Shown here in pieces: positions 6,185-13,888 of a stretch of DNA of 25,228 nucleotides (position 1 is the stretch's first letter; each line of letters starts with the position of its first letter). Both the position numbers and the translations under genes were made by a program. The notes beneath the pieces are model-generated. The model searched no databases, had not been told where the DNA came from, and saw nothing but the letters and a program-made list of their open reading frames with translations. Location: contig CAKQDX010000025.1 in assembly GCA_934229725.1 (NCBI GenBank), positions 1 through 25,228 on the forward strand, read 5' to 3'. Source of the DNA: an uncultured Streptococcus sp. (GTDB lineage Bacteria > Bacillota > Bacilli > Lactobacillales > Streptococcaceae).

Positions 6185-7789
6185 ATGACAAAATATATTT
6201 TCGTCACTGGTGGTGTGGTATCTTCAATTGGTAAAGGAATTGTAGCTGCAAGTCTTGGACGTTTGCTTAAGAATCGTGGACTTAAGGTTACCATTCAAAA
6301 ATTTGACCCTTACATCAATATTGACCCAGGAACGATGAGTCCTTACCAACATGGTGAAGTTTATGTCACTGATGATGGTGCTGAAACTGACCTTGACCTT
6401 GGTCACTACGAACGTTTTATTGATATCAATCTTAATAAGTACTCTAACGTGACTACTGGTAAGATTTATAGTGAAGTTTTACGTAAAGAACGTAAAGGAG
6501 AGTATCTTGGTGCGACTGTTCAGGTGATTCCGCATATTACAGATGCTTTGAAAGACAAGATTAAGCGCGCAGCGACAACGACTGATTCTGATGTTATTAT
6601 CACTGAAGTTGGTGGTACGGTTGGTGATATTGAAAGTCTTCCATTCCTTGAAGCTCTTCGTCAAATGAAGGCTGATGTGGGTTCTGATAATGTTATGTAT
6701 ATTCATACAACGCTGCTTCCTTACTTGAAAGCTGCTGGCGAAATGAAGACAAAACCAACGCAACACTCTGTTAAGGAATTGCGTGGTTTGGGTATTCAAC
6801 CAAATATGTTGGTTATCCGTACAGAACAACCCGTTGGTCAAGGAATCAAAAATAAGTTGGCTCAGTTCTGTGATGTTGCACCTGAGGCTGTTATTGAATC
6901 GTTAGATGTGGAACATATTTATCAAGTACCACTTAATATGCAGGCTCAAGGTATGGATCAAATCGTTTGTGATCATTTGAAACTGGATGCTCCAGCTGCA
7001 GATATGACAGCGTGGTCTGCTATGGTTGATAAGGTGCTTAACCTTAAGAAAACAACGAAAATTGCTCTTGTTGGTAAGTATGTAGAGCTTCACGATGCTT
7101 ACTTGTCAGTGGTTGAGGCACTTAAACACTCAGGCTTGGCAAATGATACTGCTATTGATATTGACTGGGTTAATGCTAATGATTTGACTGCTGAGAATGT
7201 TGCTTCTCGTTTGGCTGATGCTGATGGTATCATCGTTCCTGGTGGTTTTGGCCAACGTGGTACTGAGGGCAAAATTCAAGCTATTCGTTATGCTCGTGAG
7301 AACGATGTACCGATGTTGGGTATCTGTCTTGGTATGCAATTGACATGTATTGAGTTTGCTCGTCATGTCCTTCATTTGGATGGGGCTAACTCAGCTGAAC
7401 TTGACCCAGAAACTAAATATCCAATTATCGATATTATGCGTGATCAAATTGACATTGAAGATATGGGTGGTACGCTTCGTCTCGGTCTTTACCCATGTAA
7501 GTTGAAACCAGGTTCTAAGGCAGCCGCCGCTTACGGCAACCAAGAGGTAGTGCAACGTCGTCACCGTCACCGTTATGAGTTTAATACTAAGTTCCGTGAA
7601 CAGTTTGAGGCTGAGGGCTTTGTATTCTCAGGTGTGTCACCAGATAATCGTTTGATGGAAGTGGTAGAACTCCCAGACAAGAAATTCTTTGTGGCAGCAC
7701 AATACCATCCAGAATATCATAGCCGTCCAAATCATGCTGAAGAACTTTACAATGCCTTTGTAACAGCAGCGGTTGAAAATGCTAAATAA
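6185..7789 (+). CDS. pyrG: CTP synthase (glutamine-hydrolysing)
   Basis: The 534-residue enzyme makes CTP from UTP, ATP and glutamine, the last step of pyrimidine nucleotide synthesis. The N-terminal synthetase begins MTKYIFVTGGVVSSIGKGI with its P-loop-like motif, followed by FDPYINIDPGTMSPYQHGEV and GGTVGDIESLPFLEA. The C-terminal class I glutamine amidotransferase domain has the nucleophile Cys381 in LGICLGMQ and His508 and Glu510 in YHPEYHS. The reading frame extends 31 codons upstream, but the ATG at 6185 is the true start: AAGGAG lies at 6174-6179 and the product aligns with the family there. The leader of about 208 bases supports attenuation control. It is transcribed alone, with a terminator after it. 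Confidence 0.98.
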   Translation: MTKYIFVTGGVVSSIGKGIVAASLGRLLKNRGLKVTIQKFDPYINIDPGTMSPYQHGEVYVTDDGAETDLDLGHYERFIDINLNKYSNVTTGKIYSEVLRKERKGEYLGATVQVIPHITDALKDKIKRAATTTDSDVIITEVGGTVGDIESLPFLEALRQMKADVGSDNVMYIHTTLLPYLKAAGEMKTKPTQHSVKELRGLGIQPNMLVIRTEQPVGQGIKNKLAQFCDVAPEAVIESLDVEHIYQVPLNMQAQGMDQIVCDHLKLDAPAADMTAWSAMVDKVLNLKKTTKIALVGKYVELHDAYLSVVEALKHSGLANDTAIDIDWVNANDLTAENVASRLADADGIIVPGGFGQRGTEGKIQAIRYARENDVPMLGICLGMQLTCIEFARHVLHLDGANSAELDPETKYPIIDIMRDQIDIEDMGGTLRLGLYPCKLKPGSKAAAAYGNQEVVQRRHRHRYEFNTKFREQFEAEGFVFSGVSPDNRLMEVVELPDKKFFVAAQYHPEYHSRPNHAEELYNAFVTAAVENAK

Positions 7790-7798
7790 TTATCTAAG

Positions 7799-7827
7799 AC
7801 AGAGTGGGAAAGCCTACTCTGTTTTTT
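7799..7827 (+). terminator. pyrG terminator
   Basis: ACAGAGTGGG (7799-7808) pairs with CCTACTCTGT (7813-7822) with one G-U pair and a 4-base loop, then a run of Ts to 7827. Confidence 0.9.
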
Positions 7828-7841
7828 ATTGACTTCTTTTA

Positions 7842-7850
7842 TGCTAAAAT
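7842..7850 (+). promoter_or_regulatory. Extended -10 promoter of the DUF3013-nudix-prmA-rsmE operon
   Basis: TGCTAAAAT is an extended -10 (TG, one base, TAAAAT) about 34 bases before the first ATG. No consensus -35 lies at the right distance; a TTGACT at 7829-7834 is too close. It is the only promoter-like element between the pyrG terminator and the operon. Confidence 0.5.
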
Positions 7851-7883
7851 AAAGAGAATACTAAGAAAGAATGAGGAAAACAA

Positions 7884-8354
7884 ATGGCTAAGTTTGGCTT
7901 TTTGTCAGTATTAGAAGAAGAATTGGATAAGTACCTGGACTATGATTTTGCTATGGACTGGGATAAAAAGAATCACGCTGTGGAAGTAACATTTATCTTA
8001 GAAGCGCAAAACAGTAGCAATGTGGAGACTATTGATGACAAGGGTGAAGTGTCTGATGAGGATGTTATTTTTGAAGACTACGTGCTCTTTTACAATCCAG
8101 CAAAATCACGTTTTGATGAGGAGGACTACCTAGTAACGATTCCATATGAGCCTAAGAAAGGTCTGTCTCGAGAGTTTTTAGCTTATTTTGCAGAGACCTT
8201 GAATGAAGTGGCAACAGAAGGATTGAGTGACTTGATGGATTTTCTATCTGATGATGGACCTGAGGAATTCGGTTTGGTTTGGGACAAAGATGCTTTCGAA
8301 AAAGGAAAAGCTCAACTTGAAGAAAAGGAATTTTTTGCTTATCCACGGTATTAA
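7884..8354 (+). CDS. DUF3013 family protein of unknown function
   Basis: A 156-residue acidic soluble protein that I recognise as the DUF3013 family, conserved in streptococci and relatives and without an assigned function. Visible features are MAKFGFLSVLEEELDKYLDYDF at the start, an acidic middle (SDEDVIFEDYVLFYN) and a C-terminal FFAYPRY. There is no signal peptide, membrane segment or catalytic motif that I can identify. It is the first gene of a run of four ending with two ribosome methyltransferases, with the Nudix gene starting 15 bases after its stop, so it is co-transcribed with them. The context hints at a translation or ribosome link, but no function should be assigned. Confidence 0.8.
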   Translation: MAKFGFLSVLEEELDKYLDYDFAMDWDKKNHAVEVTFILEAQNSSNVETIDDKGEVSDEDVIFEDYVLFYNPAKSRFDEEDYLVTIPYEPKKGLSREFLAYFAETLNEVATEGLSDLMDFLSDDGPEEFGLVWDKDAFEKGKAQLEEKEFFAYPRY

Positions 8355-8369
8355 AGGGAGCGAAAAGGT

Positions 8370-8837
8370 ATGGATGCTTATATAAAGGATCGGTTTGATT
8401 TTACAGGTGTTAAGGCTGCCTTACTCGTAGAGCAAAGTATTTTGGTCATTCTCAGAGATAATAATCCAGCTATTCCTTGGCCCAATATGTGGGAATTGAC
8501 TGGTGGTGGAAGAGAAGGTCAAGAGACGCCTCTTGAGTGTCTTCGACGTGAAGTCTGGGAGGAGCTTGGATTGGTTCTGAAAGAGGAATCAATTATCTGG
8601 TCGAGAATCTATCCTAGTATGTTGGATAAAGACAGGTCAGCTGTTTTTGTGGTTGCTCAAATCAGTCAGGAGCAGTATCAGGAGATTGATTTTGGAGATG
8701 AAGGTCAAGAATTTAAATTGATGCCTATAGAGGACTTTATAAAAGCAGAAGGAATCATTCCACAGTTGCAAGAACGCTTTAAAGATTATTTATCAGAAAA
8801 GGAAGAAAATAATAGATGGACAAATGGCAAGAATTAA
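8370..8837 (+). CDS. Nudix hydrolase
   Basis: The 155-residue protein has a complete Nudix box at about residues 46-68: GGREGQE, seven residues, then REVWEELGL, fitting GX5EX7REUXEEXGU. Such enzymes hydrolyse a nucleoside diphosphate linked to another group, often damaged or regulatory nucleotides; the substrate cannot be read from the sequence. The N-terminus (FTGVKAALLVEQSILVILRD) is the usual first beta strands. The gene is second in the operon and its 3' end overlaps prmA by 22 bases in another frame, so the two are translationally coupled. GGGAG at 8355-8359 lies before the ATG at 8370. Confidence 0.92.
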   Translation: MDAYIKDRFDFTGVKAALLVEQSILVILRDNNPAIPWPNMWELTGGGREGQETPLECLRREVWEELGLVLKEESIIWSRIYPSMLDKDRSAVFVVAQISQEQYQEIDFGDEGQEFKLMPIEDFIKAEGIIPQLQERFKDYLSEKEENNRWTNGKN

Positions 8838-9769
8838 CGATTGAAGTTAATCGTGAAGTTGAAGAGGCGGCTGCTAATATTCTAATTGAATCTGGAAGTC
8901 AGGGTGTGGCTATTGATGACAGTGCAGACTATTTGGAAAATACGGACCGTTTTGGTGAACTTTATCCTGAGGTTGAGCAGGTTGAGACGGTTAAAATTAC
9001 GGCTTATTATCCGGAATCAGCAGATATTGAGACCATTACTAAGCAGGTTAATGAGCGTTTGGCTGAGTTAACGGATTTTGGTCTTGAAACGGGAGATATT
9101 CACTTGGCTACTCAAGAATTGGTTGAAGAGGATTGGGCTGAGAATTGGAAGAAGTACTATGAACCAGCACGAATCACTCATGACTTGACCATCGTACCGT
9201 CATGGACGGATTATGAAGCATCAGTAGGTGAGAAGATTATCAAGCTAGATCCTGGCATGGCCTTTGGGACAGGAACACACCCAACGACTAAGATGAGCCT
9301 TTTTGCACTTGAACAGGTGCTCCGTGGTGGTGAGACGGTGATTGATGTGGGAACTGGATCGGGTGTCCTCTCGATTGCTAGCTCTCTTCTTGGTGCTAAG
9401 GAGATCTACGCCTATGACCTTGACGACGTAGCGGTTCGAGTGGCACAGGAAAATATCGACATGAATCCTGGCATGGAAAATATCCACGTTGCTGCAGGTG
9501 ACCTTTTGAAGGGCGTGACGCAAGAAGCTGATGTTATCGTGGCTAATATTTTGGCGGACATTCTCATCCACCTGACTGAAGATGCCTACCGTTTGGTGAA
9601 GGATGAAGGTTACTTGATTATGTCAGGGATTATCTCTGAAAAATGGGATATGGTGCGTGAATCGGCTGAGAAGGCTGGCTTCTTCCTCGAAACTCACATG
9701 GTTCAGGGAGAGTGGAATGCTTGTGTTTTCAAGAAGACAGATGATATTTCAGGTGTGATTGGGGGCTAA
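8816..9769 (+). CDS. prmA: Ribosomal protein L11 methyltransferase
   Basis: The 317-residue S-adenosylmethionine-dependent enzyme trimethylates ribosomal protein L11. The N-terminal part (1-100) is the L11-binding domain, a linker carries EDWAENWKKYYEP, and the catalytic domain has LDPGMAFGTGTHPTT at 145-158, motif I DVGTGSG from Asp177, and NILADIL at 244-250, the family counterpart of the catalytic NPPY-type motif. The length is normal. The start overlaps the end of the Nudix gene, with AAGGAAG at about 8800-8806 as ribosome binding site. The stop at 9767-9769 abuts the ATG of rsmE, so the two modification genes are tightly coupled. Confidence 0.97.
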   Translation: MDKWQELTIEVNREVEEAAANILIESGSQGVAIDDSADYLENTDRFGELYPEVEQVETVKITAYYPESADIETITKQVNERLAELTDFGLETGDIHLATQELVEEDWAENWKKYYEPARITHDLTIVPSWTDYEASVGEKIIKLDPGMAFGTGTHPTTKMSLFALEQVLRGGETVIDVGTGSGVLSIASSLLGAKEIYAYDLDDVAVRVAQENIDMNPGMENIHVAAGDLLKGVTQEADVIVANILADILIHLTEDAYRLVKDEGYLIMSGIISEKWDMVRESAEKAGFFLETHMVQGEWNACVFKKTDDISGVIGG

Positions 9770-10513
9770 ATGCAACAGTATTTTATAAAGGGGCAGGTTG
9801 AAAATCCAGTAATCATCAAAGACAAGGATACTGTGAAGCATATGTTTAACGTTATGCGTTTAACAGAGGATGATCAGGTTGTCTTAGTTTTTGAAGACGG
9901 TATCAAGCGTCTTGCTCGTGTGACTGACCGTGAGAATCATGTCTTTGAGGTGATTGAAGACTTAACTGATAATGTTGAGATGCCTGTTTCTGTGACTATT
10001 GCCTCTGGCTTTCCAAAGGGAGATAAGCTGGAGCTAGTGACACAAAAGGCAACGGAGCTTGGAGCTCAGGCTATTTGGTCCTTTCCTGCCGACTGGTCTG
10101 TGGTTAAGTGGGATGGTAAGAAGCTTGCCAAGAAGGAAGATAAGCTTGCCAAGATTTCTTTAGGTGCTGCAGAACAATCCAAGCGTAATTGTGTCCCTGA
10201 GGTCAGGTTGTTCGAGAAAAAGGGGGAATTTCTATCAGAATTAGATAATTTTGATAAGATTTTTATTGCCTATGAGGAAACAGCCAAAGCAGGTGAGTTG
10301 GCTACTCTAGCTCGTGAATTGGCTCAGGTAGAAAATGGACAGAAGCTCCTCTTTATCTTTGGACCAGAAGGTGGTATTTCTCCATCTGAGATTGATGCAT
10401 TTGAGGAAGCTGGTGGCCTTAAAATTGGCCTTGGACCGCGTATTATGCGGACGGAAACAGCTCCTCTCTATGCTTTGAGCAGTGTGAGCTATGCCTTAGA
10501 GTTGAATAAATAA
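9770..10513 (+). CDS. rsmE: 16S rRNA m3U1498 methyltransferase
   Basis: The 247-residue SPOUT-class enzyme methylates N3 of U1498 in 16S rRNA. An N-terminal PUA-like domain includes KHMFNVMRL. The C-terminal knotted domain has the RsmE signatures QKATELGAQAIWSF, AAEQSKRNCVPEV, FGPEGGISPSEID and GLGPRIMRTETAPLYAL, the last forming the trefoil knot and cofactor site. The ATG directly follows the prmA stop with no gap, a sign of translational coupling. It ends the operon, with a terminator just after its stop. Confidence 0.97.
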   Translation: MQQYFIKGQVENPVIIKDKDTVKHMFNVMRLTEDDQVVLVFEDGIKRLARVTDRENHVFEVIEDLTDNVEMPVSVTIASGFPKGDKLELVTQKATELGAQAIWSFPADWSVVKWDGKKLAKKEDKLAKISLGAAEQSKRNCVPEVRLFEKKGEFLSELDNFDKIFIAYEETAKAGELATLARELAQVENGQKLLFIFGPEGGISPSEIDAFEEAGGLKIGLGPRIMRTETAPLYALSSVSYALELNK

Positions 10514-10516
10514 AAG

Positions 10517-10543
10517 AAAGTTGGCTTTGTTCCAACTTTTTTT
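10517..10543 (+). terminator. rsmE operon terminator
   Basis: AAAGTTGG (10517-10524) pairs with CCAACTTT (10532-10539) around a 7-base loop, followed by a run of Ts to 10543. Confidence 0.9.
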
Positions 10544-10617
10544 GTATTTGACACTTTTAAGCTAAGACTTACTCCCGGCTGTTCATTTTGACATGGACTT
10601 TGTAATTTCTAAAAAGG

Positions 10618-10646
10618 TTGATAATCTTATTTAGGTTTAATATAAT
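10618..10646 (+). promoter_or_regulatory. Promoter of the surface nucleotidase gene
   Basis: TTGATA (10618-10623), a 17-base spacer and a perfect TATAAT (10641-10646) lie 33 bases before the chosen ATG. This also shows that the upstream in-frame TTG at 10646 lies within the promoter and is not the start. Confidence 0.85.
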
Positions 10647-10678
10647 TGTATTATCTTTATAAAAGGGGAAGATTTTTA

Positions 10679-13219
10679 ATGAAAACGAATCGTTATGTGA
10701 CTCAATCCGCTGTGGTTCTTAGTCTTTTTGCTCTCTTGACTGTGCCACAAGTCCTAGGTCATGCTGATGAAGCAAATGCACCAGTACCAACTGCTTCTAC
10801 CGAAACTGTGGCAGATAGCGGGGCTTCTGTCGTATCAGGACAAGGAACTTCGGGGACAGCTGTTCAAGGAGGAACAGAGACTGTCTCTGCTACCCCAACA
10901 CCAGTAGCAATCAATGCGTCTACAGAGCCATCATCTAATACCTCAACGACTCAAGCAAGTCAAGAAGCAAGTGCTGTTTTGACCAATGCTAACCAGGTAA
11001 CACCAGCAGTACCAGTACAGGCTGAACCGGTTACAGAGCCTGCTCATGAGGGGCAAACCGTTGATATGCAGATTTTGTCAACAACAGACCTTCATACCAA
11101 CTTGGTTAACTATGATTATTATCAAGATAAGCCGTCTCAAACCGTTGGTCTGTCTAAAACTGCTGTCCTTATCAAAAAAGCTCGTGAAACCAATCCCAAT
11201 ACGGTCTTGGTGGATAGTGGGGATACGATTCAGGGAACTCCTTTTGGAACTTATAAGGCTTTGATTGATCCTGTTGCTCAAGGTGAGACTCACCCTATGT
11301 ATAAGGCCTTTGAGATGCTTGGGTATGATGCCGAAACACTTGGAAATCACGAGTTTAACTATGGCCTCGAATTTTTGAACCGTATGGTTAAGACTGCTAA
11401 GATTAACATTATTAATGCCAATGTACGTGATGCTAAGACAGGTGACTACTATTACAACCCTTATAAGATTGTTAACAAGACCTTTACTGATACGGACGGC
11501 AAACAGGTAACACTAAAAATCGGTATTACTGGTGTCCTTCCAACACAGATTTTGGTTTGGGATAAAGCCAATCTTGAAGGTAAGGTAACCGTTGATGACC
11601 CGATGGAGGCTGTTAAGACAATTGTTCCTCAAATGAAAGCTGCAGGAGCTGACTATATTCTGGTCGCAGCTCACTCTGGTATTGGTGACAATGAATATAC
11701 TAAGAACGAGGAAAATGAAGGTTACCAAATTGCTGGTATCGAAGGTGTTGATGCTGTTGCGACAGGGCATTCTCATGCGGATTTCCCAAATGGAGATGGC
11801 ACAAGTTTTTATGCCAAATACCCTGGTGTAGATGATGTCAATGGTCTAATCAATGGGAAACCTGTGGTTATGGCTGGTAAATTCGGAGATCATCTAGGAA
11901 TCATGGATGTCAAATTGACCTATACGGATGGCAAATGGAAAGTTGTTAACAGTAAGGCCAAGCTTGAAAAGATTGATACTAAGTCAGATGTTGCGGACAA
12001 GGACTTAATTGACATGGCTGCTCATGACCATAATGGAACAATCAACTATGTCCGTAAGGAAGTTGGTGAGACCACTGCACCAATCACTAGCTACTTTGCT
12101 CAGGTTCAGGATGATCCATCTATTCAGATTGTTAATAATGCACAACTATGGTATGCTAAAAAACAAGTAGCGGGAACAGCAGATGAAAATCTTCCACTTC
12201 TCTCAGCAGCTGCACCTTTCAAAGCTGGGACTCGTGGGGATGCGACCTACTATACCGATATTCCAGCTGGGCCATTGGCCATTAAGAATGTCGCAGACCT
12301 CTACCTCTACGACAATGTTACTGCCCTACTCAAGGTGACTGGAGCACAAATCAAAGAATGGTTGGAAATGTCTGCAGGTCAGTTCAATCAAATTGATCCT
12401 AACAGCAAAGAACCACAACAACTCATTAACAGTAGCTATCGCTCATATAATTATGATGTGATTGATGGGTTGACTTATAAATTCGATTTAACACAACCTA
12501 ACAAATATGACCGTGAAGGTAAGTTGGTTAACCCAGATGCTAGTCGTGTTCGTGACTTGGCTTATCAAGGGAAACCCATTGATTTGAATCAGACTTTCCT
12601 TGTGGTGACTAACAACTATCGTGCGACTGGTAATTTCCCTGGTGTTAAAGATGCTGCAGAAAAACGTCTCCTCAATCTTGAAAATCGTCAGGCCATCATT
12701 GACTATATCGTTAGTGAGAAAACGATTAATCCGAGTGCCGATGGAAATTGGAGTTTCGTTCCTAATATTACCAATGCAGACATCCGTTTTGCCTCTTCTG
12801 ACAATGCGCGTGCTCATCTTGCTGGTCAGGATGCCATTAGTTATGTAGGACCATCAACACAGGCAGGATTTGCAGAGTACCGTTTGGTTGTTAAGGAAAA
12901 GGCTAATCAGGTTGAGGATACGACTAAGAAAGAATCTGAGAAGTCACCAAAAGGTGCTGTGACAGTGGATCAAACTAAGCGTGTGACACCAAAAGCTATT
13001 GCAGTTGCTAGCATGGCTAAACCCGCTTCAGCTATCCAGTTGTCAAACGCTCAAGTCGTTATCTTGCCTCAAGCTCAAGTACAAGAAGCTCAAGGCTCAA
13101 GCACAGCTAAGACCTTGCCAAACACTAGTTCAGACGAATCTGTTTCAGCAACTTTAGCCGGTATGGTTCTTATGACCTTGGCTGGATTCTTTGGAATCAA
13201 AAAGTACAAGAAAAATTAA
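10679..13219 (+). CDS. Cell-surface 2',3'-cyclic-nucleotide phosphodiesterase / nucleotidase (CpdB/SntA/CdnP-like)
   Basis: The 846-residue secreted protein has a signal peptide (residues 1-30), a Ser/Thr/Ala-rich linker to about 120, and a metallophosphatase domain with metal ligands in TTDLHTN (Asp137, His139), VDSGD (Asp179, Asp182), GNHEF (Asn223, His224), AAHSG and TGHSH (His364, His366). A C-terminal nucleotidase domain binds the substrate base. The segment NYDYYQDK after the first motif is typical of CpdB rather than UshA enzymes. Related streptococcal surface enzymes (SntA, CdnP) degrade cyclic nucleotides, including c-di-AMP, outside the cell, and so dampen host sensing or salvage nucleotides. 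The C-terminus has a sorting-signal layout, hydrophobic helix plus KKYKKN, but the motif is LPNTS (813-817), not LPXTG. The start at 10679 follows AAGGGGAAG. Confidence 0.9.
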   Translation: MKTNRYVTQSAVVLSLFALLTVPQVLGHADEANAPVPTASTETVADSGASVVSGQGTSGTAVQGGTETVSATPTPVAINASTEPSSNTSTTQASQEASAVLTNANQVTPAVPVQAEPVTEPAHEGQTVDMQILSTTDLHTNLVNYDYYQDKPSQTVGLSKTAVLIKKARETNPNTVLVDSGDTIQGTPFGTYKALIDPVAQGETHPMYKAFEMLGYDAETLGNHEFNYGLEFLNRMVKTAKINIINANVRDAKTGDYYYNPYKIVNKTFTDTDGKQVTLKIGITGVLPTQILVWDKANLEGKVTVDDPMEAVKTIVPQMKAAGADYILVAAHSGIGDNEYTKNEENEGYQIAGIEGVDAVATGHSHADFPNGDGTSFYAKYPGVDDVNGLINGKPVVMAGKFGDHLGIMDVKLTYTDGKWKVVNSKAKLEKIDTKSDVADKDLIDMAAHDHNGTINYVRKEVGETTAPITSYFAQVQDDPSIQIVNNAQLWYAKKQVAGTADENLPLLSAAAPFKAGTRGDATYYTDIPAGPLAIKNVADLYLYDNVTALLKVTGAQIKEWLEMSAGQFNQIDPNSKEPQQLINSSYRSYNYDVIDGLTYKFDLTQPNKYDREGKLVNPDASRVRDLAYQGKPIDLNQTFLVVTNNYRATGNFPGVKDAAEKRLLNLENRQAIIDYIVSEKTINPSADGNWSFVPNITNADIRFASSDNARAHLAGQDAISYVGPSTQAGFAEYRLVVKEKANQVEDTTKKESEKSPKGAVTVDQTKRVTPKAIAVASMAKPASAIQLSNAQVVILPQAQVQEAQGSSTAKTLPNTSSDESVSATLAGMVLMTLAGFFGIKKYKKN

Positions 13220-13226
13220 GCACGAG

Positions 13227-13250
13227 AAAAAGCCCCAATCAGGGCTTTTT
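13227..13250. terminator. Bidirectional terminator between the surface nucleotidase gene and nrdI
   Basis: AAAAAGCCC (13227-13235) pairs with GGGCTTTTT (13242-13250) around a 6-base loop, with T-runs on both strands. It serves both convergent genes. Confidence 0.92.
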
Positions 13251-13260
13251 TGCTCTAGTT

Positions 13261-13719
13261 TTAGCATTGGTTAAAGTTCTTTTGTGCTTCTAGGATAATG
13301 GGTGCCAGACGTTCGATATCAGACTGTGTACCACGGAGCTCAAAGTCCCCTAACATAGGGAAACCAAAACGTTTACTATATTGTTTAGCAGTTAGGCAGT
13401 ATTGATTGTTGAAGTTGCGGTTACCAGAACCGATGATACCAAAGCAATGTTTGTAGTTATCATGGGCAGCGATAAAGTCTCCCAATGGATTAGTTAGGAT
13501 TTCGACATCTCCATTGTCGATGCCATTGCCTCCTTCAAGGTAGGTTGGCAAGAGAGCGACAAAGGGTTCGTCCACTTGGAAGGTTTCATGATTGAGTTCT
13601 TTAATATTGATTTGGCGACAGGTAATCCCATGTTTTTGGGATAAATAATCAGACATCCGTTTGACAAAGCTTTGGGTATTGCCACTAAGACTAATATACA
13701 CGAGGGTAAGTTGAGACAT
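13261..13719 (-). CDS. nrdI: NrdI flavodoxin for class Ib ribonucleotide reductase
   Basis: The 152-residue flavodoxin-like protein reads MSQLTLVYISLSGNTQSFV at its N-terminus, whose SLSGNTQ loop binds the FMN phosphate. Other family blocks are LLPTYLEGG and GSGNRNFNNQYCL. NrdI supplies the oxidant that builds the dimanganese-tyrosyl radical of the class Ib reductase NrdF, needed for deoxynucleotide synthesis. An upstream in-frame start exists at 13788, but the ATG at 13719 fits the family and has AGAGG before it; the longer version would begin inside the promoter. The gene is alone here, not beside nrdEF, but a pair of NrdR boxes upstream ties it to that regulon. Confidence 0.9.
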   Translation of the reverse strand: MSQLTLVYISLSGNTQSFVKRMSDYLSQKHGITCRQINIKELNHETFQVDEPFVALLPTYLEGGNGIDNGDVEILTNPLGDFIAAHDNYKHCFGIIGSGNRNFNNQYCLTAKQYSKRFGFPMLGDFELRGTQSDIERLAPIILEAQKNFNQC

Positions 13720-13733
13720 AAGTGTCCTCTTTC

Positions 13734-13788
13734 TATCTATATCTTGTGTTTGCTCAATCATTCTAACACAAGATATTGTGTTTTTCAA
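13734..13788 (-). promoter_or_regulatory. nrdI promoter with two NrdR boxes
   Basis: On the minus strand, TTGAAA (13783-13788), a 17-base spacer and TAGAAT (13760-13765) form a good promoter. The spacer contains ACACAATATCTTGTGT (13766-13781 complement), which fits the NrdR consensus ACACWATATNTWGTGT at every position. A weaker match, ACACAAGATATAGATA (13734-13749 complement), starts 32 bases downstream, the spacing of about three helical turns known for NrdR box pairs. NrdR would repress by covering the promoter when dATP is high. Confidence 0.87.
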
Positions 13789-13845
13789 GTTGCCTCCTTA
13801 TGACTAAGAATTGCCTATCTAGCTCTTTTTCTTTACTTGTAAAAG

Positions 13846-13854
13846 TGATAAAAT
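13846..13854 (+). promoter_or_regulatory. Probable rel promoter (extended -10)
   Basis: TGATAAAAT is an extended -10 element about 35 bases before the rel ATG. No clear -35 hexamer is seen. It lies divergent from the nrdI promoter, about 60 bases away. Confidence 0.5.
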
Positions 13855-13888
13855 AAAGGATAATTAAAAAGTAGCGAAGGAAGAAATC

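Noticed and set aside
10646..10678. Upstream TTG start for the surface nucleotidase
   Set aside because: The TTG overlaps the -10 TATAAT, and the ATG at 10679 has a good ribosome binding site and begins a signal peptide.
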